Source: NORP23 sp050302475
GTDB taxonomy: Bacteria > Pseudomonadota > Alphaproteobacteria > Rhodobacterales > Rhodobacteraceae
Direction: 5' to 3'
DNA length: 64,000 nt
Assembly (NCBI GenBank): GCA_050302475.1
Contig: JBNLBF010000009.1
Coordinates: 1 to 64,000 of the forward strand
Each line of letters begins with the position of its first letter. Positions within the stretch are counted from its first letter, which is position 1. Shown one piece after another: positions 53,845-62,338 of this stretch. The position numbers were made by a program, and so were the translations under genes. Below the pieces are notes generated by a model that made no database searches, was not told where the DNA came from, and saw only the letters and a list, made by a program, of their open reading frames with translations.

Positions 53845-54422
53845 TTCCCGCCTCCGGCAATATCCAAGAAGTTTTTCAGCATAGCGTGACCATGCTCGGA
53901 TGCAATTGACTCAGGGTGAAACTGCACACCGTGGATCGGCAGTTCGCGATGCTGCATCCCCATGATCGTGCCATTTTCCAGCTCGGCGGTGATTTCCAGA
54001 CAGTCGGGAAGGGTATCGCGATCGACGACCAGTGAATGGTACCGCGTCGCCTCGAACGGGGTGGGCAGACCTGCGAACAATCCCTTGCCTGTATGATGCA
54101 TGCTGCCCATTTTTCCATGTACGATTTCCCCGCAGCGCACCACATTTCCGCCAAAAGCCTGCCCAATCGCCTGATGACCCAGACAGACGCCGATCAAGGG
54201 TGTTTTTGTCTCTGCTGCAGCCTCGACTAGTGCCAGACAAATTCCAGCGTCATCTGGCGTACAGGGGCCGGGTGATAGCATGATTGCCGACGGCGACATC
54301 GCCATCGCTTCCTGCACATTGACTTGATCATTCCTTTTTACCGACACATTTGCGCCCAATTCACTGACATAATGAACCAGGTTGTAGGTAAAACTGTCAT
54401 AATTATCGATGAGTAGTAGCAT
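53841..54422 (-). CDS. trpG: Anthranilate synthase component II (glutamine amidotransferase)
   Basis: Supplies ammonia from glutamine to TrpE. The 193-residue class I amidotransferase has the nucleophile Cys80 (GVCLGHQ) and the His-Glu pair in VQFHPESI. The ATG at 54422 gives the family start MLLLIDNYDSFTYNL; the longer open frame upstream is the antisense of the next gene. It starts the trpG-trpD-trpC-moaC-moeA unit. Confidence 0.96.
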   Translation of the reverse strand: MLLLIDNYDSFTYNLVHYVSELGANVSVKRNDQVNVQEAMAMSPSAIMLSPGPCTPDDAGICLALVEAAAETKTPLIGVCLGHQAIGQAFGGNVVRCGEIVHGKMGSMHHTGKGLFAGLPTPFEATRYHSLVVDRDTLPDCLEITAELENGTIMGMQHRELPIHGVQFHPESIASEHGHAMLKNFLDIAGGGK

Positions 54423-54543
54423 CGTATACTTTCTTAGTAATGTCCTTGGGGGACGCAGTTCTCGGTGTTTTGCACGATCACAGTCAGTTTGACAACGACT
54501 TAACAGTTGAGGGCTTCGGTCCGTTGGAAAGGGAGACTGTTCA

Positions 54544-55830
54544 ATGAGTGATGTCGATATGTCGCCACGCGGGGGGTACATACGGGGCATTTTACTTGGG
54601 ATATCATTTTGTGCGGGTATTTTCATCGTTTCATCAACGGTGTCATACCTTGATGGTAATCGGTTTACGGCAGGCAAACCTGCCACATCTGAAACGCCGG
54701 TGGTCAAGCTGCAGACCACACCGGCGATTGTTGCTGCTGCACCGCAGACTGCGGATGCCACAAATTCTACAACGCCTGCAATGAGTGTCACTGTTGATGC
54801 TCCGACGACAGAAACGGCGTCTACAAGTGACCTGCCGACGGATCCGTTGACGGCGGCGCCTGAGAATTCCGCGCCGGCATTTAATGCGAATGTTTCCGGT
54901 CTGGCGACCAATACGGTAGAGCAGGGATCGGGCATCGATTTGGCAGCCCCGGCGATGCAGACAACACCGGCTTTGAATGCAACAGCCCCGTCGCAATTGG
55001 GTGTTGCACAAAACGACACAACGGTTGTTGCGGCAAATACAGAGAGTACGCGACCAACTATTACATTTGACGGGAGCTCACCAACGCTGAATTCGGTAGA
55101 TACGGCGCAGCCAAATCGTAATCTGGTGCCGCTTCCCACAACCGGTGCATTTGCCAAATTCTCGCAGAGCTTCGCAGATGACGGATCACGCCCGTTGGTT
55201 TCCATCGTGTTGCGGGTTACTGACGTTCAGCAGGCTGCTGCAGCTGCCGGGTTGGCAGCATCGGTTACCTTGGCGCTTCCGGCGGAGAACCGGGCTGTGG
55301 CGTTGGATATCGCAAATGCTTATCGCCAGATCGGCGGTGAGTCTTTGTTGCTCTTACCTGACTCGGGCGCAAATGCGTTTGCGGTTGGGGATGATCCGAG
55401 CAAAGTTGATGCGGTATTGGGGGCAATGCTGACACCAGACATGGAAGTCATTGGCGTGATTGATGGTCCGAATGGCAATATCGTTGATGATGATGTCTTG
55501 GCGAGCGCCGCAGTCGATGCGCTGGGACGGACGGGTCATGCAGTTGTGGTGACCTCGCCTTCCGGGATTGATCGCGTTGAAGAAATGGCCGGTCAGCAAG
55601 GTGTTCCCGCGTCAACCGCTCTGACAAGTATTGCATCGCTGTTGCAGCAATCCAGCATCAGCTCGCGCGTCAGCCAGGCGGTTTCGACAATCGGGGCTCA
55701 TGGCACAACGATTATATACGGTGAAGCCAATCCGGCGACGATAGCCGCTTTGACGGAATGGTTGCGCGGGGGGCAGGCAGCACAGGTTTCGTTGGCGCCG
55801 GTATCCGCCGTGATCCAGCGGAAATACTAG
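54544..55830 (+). CDS. Divergent polysaccharide deacetylase family protein
   Basis: The 428-residue product has an N-terminal membrane anchor (about 13-33), a long threonine-, alanine- and proline-rich linker (about 45-200) and a C-terminal domain of about 220 residues that matches the divergent deacetylase (YibQ-like) layout: PLVSIVLRV, VTLALP, GGESLLLLP, VIGVIDGPNGN and TIIYGEANPATIAALTEWL. The usual metal-binding Asp pair after the first strand is not evident, so it may not be a working deacetylase. It lies between trpG and trpE on the opposite strand, a placement I recall as common in Rhodobacteraceae. AAAGGGAGAC precedes the ATG. Confidence 0.75.
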   Translation: MSDVDMSPRGGYIRGILLGISFCAGIFIVSSTVSYLDGNRFTAGKPATSETPVVKLQTTPAIVAAAPQTADATNSTTPAMSVTVDAPTTETASTSDLPTDPLTAAPENSAPAFNANVSGLATNTVEQGSGIDLAAPAMQTTPALNATAPSQLGVAQNDTTVVAANTESTRPTITFDGSSPTLNSVDTAQPNRNLVPLPTTGAFAKFSQSFADDGSRPLVSIVLRVTDVQQAAAAAGLAASVTLALPAENRAVALDIANAYRQIGGESLLLLPDSGANAFAVGDDPSKVDAVLGAMLTPDMEVIGVIDGPNGNIVDDDVLASAAVDALGRTGHAVVVTSPSGIDRVEEMAGQQGVPASTALTSIASLLQQSSISSRVSQAVSTIGAHGTTIIYGEANPATIAALTEWLRGGQAAQVSLAPVSAVIQRKY

Positions 55831-55865
55831 GTTCGTAAGGGGTTATATCAGGTTTGTAAGGGGTT
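55829..55865. repeat. Tandem 16-nt direct repeat with 21-nt period
   Basis: AGGTTCGTAAGGGGTT (55829-55844) is repeated as AGGTTTGTAAGGGGTT (55850-55865), one mismatch, exactly 21 nt apart, i.e. two helical turns. It begins in the last codon of the deacetylase gene and lies in the gap before the trpE 3' end. It may be a protein-binding site or a simple duplication. Confidence 0.5.
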
Positions 55866-55903
55866 GAGGGGTAACCAGTCGGTTTAAAAAGTAGAGCGAG
55901 TGC

Positions 55904-55928
55904 AAAGGCGGGCTTATTGCCCGCCTTT
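55904..55928 (-). terminator. Hairpin at the trpE stop codon
   Basis: A perfect 10-bp stem (AAAGGCGGGC / GCCCGCCTTT) with a 5-nt loop encloses the trpE stop codon. Only three T follow on either strand, but the stem is GC-rich and could end transcription from both convergent genes. Confidence 0.55.
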
Positions 55929-57425
55929 GAATTTCACGAACATACCCGCATCCTCAGCAGCTTTCATCAGGGCCTTGGCCTTGTTAACCGTTTCCTGATA
56001 TTCAGCTTCGGGATCGCTATCATAGACGATGCCGCCACCAGCCTGCACATACAGCGTCTCATCTTTCAGAACAGCGGTGCGCAGCGCGATACAGATGTCC
56101 ATATCACCTCCGGCTGAGAAATAGCCAACACCACCGCCATAAACACCACGTTTTTCGGTTTCCAGTTCGTCAATGATTTCCATAGCGCGGACTTTTGGTG
56201 CCCCGGAAACCGTGCCAGCCGGTAATCCCGCCAAAAGCGCGGCAAGGGCATCGTAATCTTCGCGCAGTTCTCCATCGACGTTGGACACGATGTGCATCAC
56301 ATGACTGTAGCGTTCGATGATAAACTGTTCGTTCGGGTCAACGGTGCCAATTTTGGCAACCCGTCCAACGTCATTGCGTCCCAGATCAAGAAGCATCAGA
56401 TGCTCAGCCATTTCCTTGGGATCAGCCAGCAGCTCTTTCTCCAGCGCGATATCCTGCTCAACCGTTACCCCACGTGGACGTGTCCCGGCGATGGGGCGGA
56501 TCGTGACCTTATTCCCTTGCACACGCACCAAAATTTCCGGGCTGGCCCCGACGATCTGGAACGCGCCCATGTTAAAAAAGAACATATAAGGCGACGGGTT
56601 CGTGCGGCGAAGCGCGCGATAAAGGGCAAAAGGTGGCAGGTCGAATTTCTGCGCCCAGCGTTGCGAGGGCACGACCTGAAAGATATCGCCAGCGCGGATA
56701 TAGTCTTTGGCCTTTTCGACTATGTCGAAATATGCCTCCTTGGAGGTGTTGGACACCGGATTCAATTCAAACGCTGTGCCATCCAAATCCCGGGTTTGGT
56801 TCGGCACATCGCGATCCAGATCGCGGACGGCCTCAGATACGCGCTCCGCTGCCTGTGCATAGGCAGCGCGGGCGTTTTGACCATCATTGGTCCAAACCGG
56901 GCTGATAACAGTCACCTCGCCTTTGACGCCATCCAGAACCACAACAATCGTTGGACGCATCATCATGGCATCCGGCAGGCCGAGGGGGTCAGGATTGATA
57001 TCCGGCAGATGTTCCACCAGCCGGATCGTGTCGTAGCCGAGATAACCAAACAGGCCAGCTGACATGGGTGGTAGCTCGGGTGGCAGATCGATATGGCTTT
57101 CTTCGATAAGCGCACGCAACGATGTAAGCGTATCATCCTTCGTTGGGGCAAAATCTTCAGCATAGCGGGCCGCGCGATTGATTTCTGCGCTTGTCCCGCG
57201 GGCACGCCAGATCAGGTCGGGTTTCATGCCCAGTATCGAATAGCGCCCGCGAATTTCGCCACCCGTGACAGATTCCAGCATGAAGCTGTCTTTGCCAGCC
57301 GCGGCCAGCTTCATATAAAGCGATACAGGCGTGTCCAGATCAGCGACGAGCCGGGTCCAGACAACCTGATTTTTCCCGGCGTTGTAGCCAGCCTCGAAAT
57401 CGCTGAAGTCGGGATAGATATGCAT
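55914..57425 (-). CDS. trpE: Anthranilate synthase component I
   Basis: Converts chorismate to anthranilate using ammonia from TrpG. The 503-residue product has the N-terminal feedback-site motif LESVTGGEIRGRYSILG and the catalytic blocks RPIAGTRPRG, DLGRNDVGRVAKIG, TVSGAPKVRAMEIIDELE and YVQAGGGIVYDSDPEAEYQE. It overlaps the upstream peptidylprolyl isomerase gene by one base, so its expression follows that gene. No leader peptide or attenuator is seen between them. Confidence 0.97.
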   Translation of the reverse strand: MHIYPDFSDFEAGYNAGKNQVVWTRLVADLDTPVSLYMKLAAAGKDSFMLESVTGGEIRGRYSILGMKPDLIWRARGTSAEINRAARYAEDFAPTKDDTLTSLRALIEESHIDLPPELPPMSAGLFGYLGYDTIRLVEHLPDINPDPLGLPDAMMMRPTIVVVLDGVKGEVTVISPVWTNDGQNARAAYAQAAERVSEAVRDLDRDVPNQTRDLDGTAFELNPVSNTSKEAYFDIVEKAKDYIRAGDIFQVVPSQRWAQKFDLPPFALYRALRRTNPSPYMFFFNMGAFQIVGASPEILVRVQGNKVTIRPIAGTRPRGVTVEQDIALEKELLADPKEMAEHLMLLDLGRNDVGRVAKIGTVDPNEQFIIERYSHVMHIVSNVDGELREDYDALAALLAGLPAGTVSGAPKVRAMEIIDELETEKRGVYGGGVGYFSAGGDMDICIALRTAVLKDETLYVQAGGGIVYDSDPEAEYQETVNKAKALMKAAEDAGMFVKFKGGQ

Positions 57426-59290
57426 TACTGAAGCTGTAGATGAAGCGAGTCGATGCGCGCCTGGTTAATTGTCGGCTGTGCCTGTGTGATCAGCGAGCGC
57501 AGGAAGTATGTCAGAACATCTTCGGATACTTCGTCCGCCCGTTGCTGTGTCACCGCTTCAACAGCGGTCTGGGTGTCCGCATCGGTGGGATCAAACGGGC
57601 TAGTCGACCAAAGCTCAATGATCAGAACATTTTCCCCATCGTCCAGCGAGGCAATTTCACCGGTTTCAAGACTGAACAGCGTGTCGATCGTGTTCGCAGG
57701 CATACCCGGCAACGGATTTGTGCGGGCAACATCGCCGATGAAATCCAGTTCCAGAATATTGGCAAAGTCCGTCAGCGATCCGCCCGAAGCGTTTATCGCC
57801 GCAATAATCTGATCGGCACGGTCACGAATTTTTGCTTTGCGGTTCTCGGCCAGAACAGCCTCTTTCAGCTGGTCTTCAACCTCGGCGCGCGGCTTTACAA
57901 AAGGTTCGGTAATGTCATCGACCCTTAGCAGCAGCAATCCGCCATCCGACAATTCGACGATATCGCGCTCTTCGCCGATTTCTGCAGCCTGCGCATCATT
58001 GCGAAACTCCAGGTAGGCCGCGATGTCGTCCGAACTGCCTTCCGCCCAGTCAATCTGCCCCAGCACCATATCTGTGCTTTCGGCCAGTTCCTCTGGTGTT
58101 GCGCCCCCTGCGACGAGGTCAACAATCCGATCCAGATCGCTAACGATCTGTTTCGCGGCAATTTGCATGGCAATATCGCGTTCCAGCTCTTCATACACCT
58201 CTTCCAACGGGGTGTTCTGTTCGGCAATTGCAGCATTTACTCGATAAATGGCGGGTCCAAGGTCATCGATGGCTGGGCCATATACGCCGGGATTTTCCGT
58301 TTCGAACAGCAGATCAGCTGCTTCACGCGACAAGTCCCCACGCGTCACTTCGCCGATATCCAAGGAGTCCAGCGGAAGACCACGTTCTTCAGCGATAGAT
58401 TCGAACGTTGCGGTTCCGTTAACGATTGCCGCGACTGCCGCATTTGCTTCGTCCAGGGACCCAAACACGATCCGTTCCGCGAAACGACGTGCCGGGGTGG
58501 AATAGATATCCTGTCGCTCTTCGTACAGTGCCTGAACCTCTTCTTCAGGGACGGTTACCTGATCCGCCAGTTCAGACGGGATCAGTTTGGCGAATGTAAT
58601 ATGGCGCGTCAGCGGTTGCGTGAACGCATCAGGATTCTCAGCGTAATAGGTCGCCAACTGCTCTTCCGTCGGTTCCGGAACGCTGCCCAGAATATCCGCT
58701 TCGGTCAGGCGGACAAAGTTGAAGCTGCGGCTCTCGCCTAGATATTCAAAGATCGGTGTGATTGCTGCATCCGGCAGGACCACGCCGCTGACCAGCGCGT
58801 CCGCCAAAATCTGTTGGCTCGCGGCGGTCCTGATCTGATCCTCGTATTCTGCCGAGGACATACGATTGCGGCGCAAAAATTCCTGATACAGATCAGGATC
58901 AAAATTCCCATCCAGCCCCTGCAATCCGCGCGTTGCGACCAGAATATCGCGAATGGTTTCGTCAGAGGTCGAAATGCCCAGACGATTAACCTCGCCCCGC
59001 ATGGCCGCATCCTGAATCAACCGCTGCAGAACGCTGCGATTAACACCGAAGGCCTCGGCCTGATCTATGCTCAGCTGGGTGCCAAATTGTTGGGAAAGGT
59101 TGTTAATTTCGTTCTGGAGTGCCACGAAATAGCTGTCGGCAGTCACGTCCTCGTCCCCGACGGTCGCGACAGACGCAGAGTTCGACTGCGTGAAGATACC
59201 GGTGATCCCAAATCCTGCCATGGCGATAACGCAAATAAACAAGACGATATAGAACGCAATCCTGGAGACTGACGACTTCGCTTTGGCCAT
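57425..59290 (-). CDS. SurA/PpiD-type peptidylprolyl isomerase
   Basis: Membrane-anchored periplasmic folding factor. The 621-residue product has a single N-terminal membrane segment (about 12-33), a SurA-N-like helical domain (about 40-200), a parvulin region (about 250-380, weakly conserved) and a C-terminal helical part, matching PpiD-like proteins. The ATG at 59290 gives MAKAKSSVSRIAFYI; the longer open frame overlaps the ABC-F gene start and is rejected. It is followed by trpE with a TAATG overlap, an order that recurs in Rhodobacteraceae. Confidence 0.88.
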   Translation of the reverse strand: MAKAKSSVSRIAFYIVLFICVIAMAGFGITGIFTQSNSASVATVGDEDVTADSYFVALQNEINNLSQQFGTQLSIDQAEAFGVNRSVLQRLIQDAAMRGEVNRLGISTSDETIRDILVATRGLQGLDGNFDPDLYQEFLRRNRMSSAEYEDQIRTAASQQILADALVSGVVLPDAAITPIFEYLGESRSFNFVRLTEADILGSVPEPTEEQLATYYAENPDAFTQPLTRHITFAKLIPSELADQVTVPEEEVQALYEERQDIYSTPARRFAERIVFGSLDEANAAVAAIVNGTATFESIAEERGLPLDSLDIGEVTRGDLSREAADLLFETENPGVYGPAIDDLGPAIYRVNAAIAEQNTPLEEVYEELERDIAMQIAAKQIVSDLDRIVDLVAGGATPEELAESTDMVLGQIDWAEGSSDDIAAYLEFRNDAQAAEIGEERDIVELSDGGLLLLRVDDITEPFVKPRAEVEDQLKEAVLAENRKAKIRDRADQIIAAINASGGSLTDFANILELDFIGDVARTNPLPGMPANTIDTLFSLETGEIASLDDGENVLIIELWSTSPFDPTDADTQTAVEAVTQQRADEVSEDVLTYFLRSLITQAQPTINQARIDSLHLQLQ

Positions 59291-59408
59291 GATTTTCCCT
59301 GTCTTTGGCAATCCTGTGTCGGAGGGTTTTAGGATGAGTTGGACGGGGTTACAAGTCCCGAGAACACCACCGCTTGACGCCTTCGCATCGACACGCGATA
59401 GAGACGCC

Positions 59409-61220
59409 ATGGCAAGCGCTCCGATACTGACCCTGAAAGACATATCCCTGACCTTCGGCGGCAATCCGTTGTTGGAGTCGCTGGACCTTTCGATCCATGA
59501 GAATGAGCGCATCTGTCTGGTCGGACGAAACGGATCGGGCAAGTCAACCTTATTGAAAATCATCGCCGGACTGGTCGAACCCGACAGTGGAGAACGCTTC
59601 CTGCAACCGGGCTATGCGGTGGCTTATATGGAGCAGGATCCCGATTTTGATGGCTATGCCACCTTGGGAGATTACGCGGCAGCTGATCTGGACCCGGGCG
59701 AGCATTACCGGTTGGAAATGGTAATGGAAGGGGTGAAACTGAACCCCGATCAGCCCCCGGATCAGGCATCAGGTGGAGAGAGGCGGCGTGCAGCGCTCGC
59801 CAAACTGTTAGCGTCTGATGCGGAACTGCTTTTACTCGACGAGCCTACGAACCATCTGGATATCGAAGTGATCACCTGGCTTGAGTCGTATCTGAAACAG
59901 ACCCGCAAATCATTTGTGCTGATCTCCCATGACCGCGCATTTTTGCGCAACCTTACCCGATCCATCCTGTGGGTTGATCGCGGAGAGGTGCGGCGGCTCG
60001 ACAAAGGGTTCGAGGCTTTTGAGGATTGGCGCGATAAGGTTTTCGAAGAAGAAGATACTGCCCGGCACAAGCTCAACCGCCTGATCAAATCCGAAGCCCG
60101 ATGGGCTGTAGAAGGCATTTCCGCCCGGCGTAAACGCAATATGGGCCGCGTTCGGCGTCTGGGTCAGCTGCGACAGGACCGATCTGATCAGATCACGCGA
60201 GCAGGGGCGGCTAAAATGGCGTTCGAGGACGGACCAAAATCCGGTCGGATGGTTCTGGAAGCCAACGCAATCTCAAAATCTTTCGATGATCAGGTGATTG
60301 TAAAAGATTTCTCGCTGCGTGTCATGCGCGGGGATCGTGTGGCGTTTGTTGGGCCCAACGGCGTCGGGAAAACAACCTTGCTGAACATGCTGATCGGGAA
60401 AGAAACCCCGGACAGTGGCACGGTTAAGCTCGGCACCAATCTGATACCTGTTGTGTTTGACCAAAACCGTGACGCACTGAACACGGATGCCAGCCTGTGG
60501 GAAAGCCTGACCGGGGATAAGGAGCTGGGCGTATCGGGGCGAAACGATCAAATTCTTGTGCGGGGCACACCGAAACATGTTGTCGGATATCTGAAAGAAT
60601 TTCTGTTCACTGAAAATCAGGCTCGCGGTCCGGTGTCTGCCTTGTCAGGCGGCGAGAAGGCGCGCCTGTTGCTGGCAAAACTGATGGCGCGGGAAAACAA
60701 CCTGTTGATCATGGACGAACCGACAAATGATCTGGATGTCGAAACGCTCGACTTGTTGCAGGAACTGATCGACGACTATCAGGGCACCGTGCTGCTGGTC
60801 AGCCATGATCGTGATTTTCTGGACCGCGTGGCCACCACAACCATCGCGATGGAGGGGCAGGGCAGGGTCACCGCCTATGCTGGCGGGTGGAGCGATTATC
60901 AGGCGCAAAAACCGGTCCATCAAGAAACGGTTAGCAAATCAAAACCTGCGCCGGTGAAGAAGCCCCAAACAGACTCTGCCAAATCCAAATCCGGGCTGAC
61001 ATATGTTCAACAGCACAGATTGCAGGTCCTGCCAGACGAAATCGCACGTCTTGAAGCTGAGATTGCAAAGTTGGAAACATTTTTGTCTGACGCGGAGCTG
61101 TATCAGAAAGAACCTGCGAAATTCAGCAAGGCAACCGAGGCCCTGACAGATCGTCAGACCGCATTGGCAACGGCTGAAGAGGAATGGCTTACATTGCTGG
61201 AACTGGAAGAAAATGGATGA
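59409..61220 (+). CDS. ABC-F family ATPase, Uup-like
   Basis: Soluble twin-ATPase protein of the translation-associated ABC-F group. The 603-residue product has two nucleotide-binding domains: Walker A GRNGSGKS (39-46) and GPNGVGKTT, signatures SGGERRRA and SGGEKARL, and Walker B with DEPTNHLD and DEPTNDLD. A C-terminal extension after about residue 510 has a basic linker and a coiled coil (EIARLEAEIAKLETFL), as in Uup. No membrane domain, so it is not a transporter. The ATG at 59409 starts MASAPILTLKDI. Confidence 0.93.
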   Translation: MASAPILTLKDISLTFGGNPLLESLDLSIHENERICLVGRNGSGKSTLLKIIAGLVEPDSGERFLQPGYAVAYMEQDPDFDGYATLGDYAAADLDPGEHYRLEMVMEGVKLNPDQPPDQASGGERRRAALAKLLASDAELLLLDEPTNHLDIEVITWLESYLKQTRKSFVLISHDRAFLRNLTRSILWVDRGEVRRLDKGFEAFEDWRDKVFEEEDTARHKLNRLIKSEARWAVEGISARRKRNMGRVRRLGQLRQDRSDQITRAGAAKMAFEDGPKSGRMVLEANAISKSFDDQVIVKDFSLRVMRGDRVAFVGPNGVGKTTLLNMLIGKETPDSGTVKLGTNLIPVVFDQNRDALNTDASLWESLTGDKELGVSGRNDQILVRGTPKHVVGYLKEFLFTENQARGPVSALSGGEKARLLLAKLMARENNLLIMDEPTNDLDVETLDLLQELIDDYQGTVLLVSHDRDFLDRVATTTIAMEGQGRVTAYAGGWSDYQAQKPVHQETVSKSKPAPVKKPQTDSAKSKSGLTYVQQHRLQVLPDEIARLEAEIAKLETFLSDAELYQKEPAKFSKATEALTDRQTALATAEEEWLTLLELEENG

Positions 61221-61263
61221 CGCCGCCCATGGTGGGGTTGGGCAGCGCCATCCTCAGGTCGGC

Positions 61264-61587
61264 TTAGCCGACCGTAAACGACCCTTTCATGGACCGATGG
61301 AAATTGCAGAAATATGTGCCGTCCATCCCGGCGCTTACCGCGATCTGTGCAGATTGTCCGCGGTTCAGTCGACCCGTATCCCAGCTGCCGTCATTGGCAG
61401 TCGCGGTATGGGGTGCGTTATCCATATTGGTGAAAACAATTACATCTCCGGGGGCAACAGATAGTGTTGCCGGGCTGAAAGCCATCCCCTGGATTGCAAC
61501 CTGGTGTGTTGCGGCAGACGCCATTTTCGGCAAGGCAAGAGCAGCACCTGTAATAGCGGCTTTGCGGAAGAAATCGCGACGGTTCAT
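61264..61587 (-). CDS. Cupredoxin (amicyanin/pseudoazurin-like copper protein)
   Basis: Small periplasmic electron carrier. The 107-residue product has a Tat-type signal (RRDFFRKAA, then a hydrophobic stretch ending ASA) and a type 1 copper site: His60, Cys94, His97, Met100 (APHTAT and CNFHRSM). The short Cys-x2-His-x2-Met loop resembles amicyanin-like proteins. AAGGGACAC precedes the ATG. It is divergent from a cytochrome c gene with an FNR box in the 280-bp gap; both may act in the same electron chain. The partner enzyme is not in the window. Confidence 0.88.
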   Translation of the reverse strand: MNRRDFFRKAAITGAALALPKMASAATHQVAIQGMAFSPATLSVAPGDVIVFTNMDNAPHTATANDGSWDTGRLNRGQSAQIAVSAGMDGTYFCNFHRSMKGSFTVG

Positions 61588-61802
61588 TTTGTGTCCCTTT
61601 CAGTCAGTGTTCTGATGAAAGCCACTATAAGGATGAGCGGGTTACATGACAGGCCATTCAAGCGTGTGTGACCGCGGCTGTAACAATCCTCACCCGTCTG
61701 TCAGCGAGGTTATGGAATTGTTGCAGAATCCGCTGACAAATCCGTGAGGTGGCGAAACTTACGAGTGGAAATTGTAATATTGCTCCCGAAAACTGAAACA
61801 GT

Positions 61803-61816
61803 TTGATACGTATCAA
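61803..61816 (+). promoter_or_regulatory. FNR/FnrL-type binding site upstream of cytochrome c gene
   Basis: TTGAT-ACGT-ATCAA is a perfect match to the FNR consensus TTGAT-N4-ATCAA. Its centre lies about 60 nt before the cytochrome c start codon, which would fit activation from about -41.5 with a start site near 61851. It predicts induction under low oxygen. The divergent cupredoxin gene starts about 220 nt away and could also be affected. Confidence 0.8.
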
Positions 61817-61869
61817 TGCAGGGACTCTGACCCGCGATGAGACTTAAGGAAACGATTCAGGAGAAAACC

Positions 61870-62298
61870 ATGAAACTTCCGGTGTTGATTCTGTCCAGTA
61901 TGTTGGCGCTGCCCGCCCTTGCGCAGGAAAGCGATGATCCGTTTACACTTCGAGATGACGATGTTGGGCAGGCGAGCTTTCTGGTCCACTGCGCCTCCTG
62001 TCATGGTGACGACGCCAAAGGAACCGGCCCAATGGCCGAGCATTTGGTGACCAAACCAGCAGACCTGACGCGGCTGGCCGCGAATAACGATGGTATCTTC
62101 CCGTTTGGGGACGTCATCCACACAATTGACGGTCGCATCCCGCTGAAAGGACATGGCGGCCCGATGCCGATATTCGGGGCTCTGTTCGCCGAAGATTTCA
62201 ATCCCTCGCTGGCGCCATTCATTGGCGAAGAAATCGTGCGGGGGCGTATCCTGGCACTGACCTATTATCTGGAGTCGATACAGGAACTGGATGGGTAG
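61870..62298 (+). CDS. Periplasmic c-type cytochrome
   Basis: The 142-residue product has a signal peptide (ending LPALAQE), one haem motif CASCH (Cys41, Cys44, His45) and a probable axial Met99 in GGPMPIFG. It resembles single-haem class I cytochromes. CAGGAG lies 6 nt before the ATG; the open frame 11 codons longer lacks a binding site. A perfect FNR box precedes it, so a role in respiration at low oxygen is likely; the redox partner is unknown. Confidence 0.9.
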   Translation: MKLPVLILSSMLALPALAQESDDPFTLRDDDVGQASFLVHCASCHGDDAKGTGPMAEHLVTKPADLTRLAANNDGIFPFGDVIHTIDGRIPLKGHGGPMPIFGALFAEDFNPSLAPFIGEEIVRGRILALTYYLESIQELDG

Positions 62299-62316
62299 TC
62301 TTGGTCGTTGCTGTTT

Positions 62317-62338
62317 GCCACCAATGCAAATTGGTGGC
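62317..62338. terminator. Hairpin between cytochrome c gene and parE
   Basis: A perfect 9-bp stem (GCCACCAAT / ATTGGTGGC) with a 4-nt loop lies between the convergent genes and touches the parE stop codon. There is no T tract on either side, so termination would be atypical. Confidence 0.4.

Noticed and set aside
54423..54543. Search for a tryptophan leader peptide or attenuator before trpG
   Set aside because: No short frame with tandem Trp codons and no terminator hairpin is visible in the gap.
54423..55205. Long N-terminal extension of the trpG frame
   Set aside because: It is antisense to the deacetylase gene, and trpG has its expected family start at 54422.
59283..59408. Upstream in-frame extension of the ABC-F gene
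   Set aside because: The added residues overlap the divergent isomerase gene's start region and do not match the family; the ATG at 59409 begins the conserved sequence.
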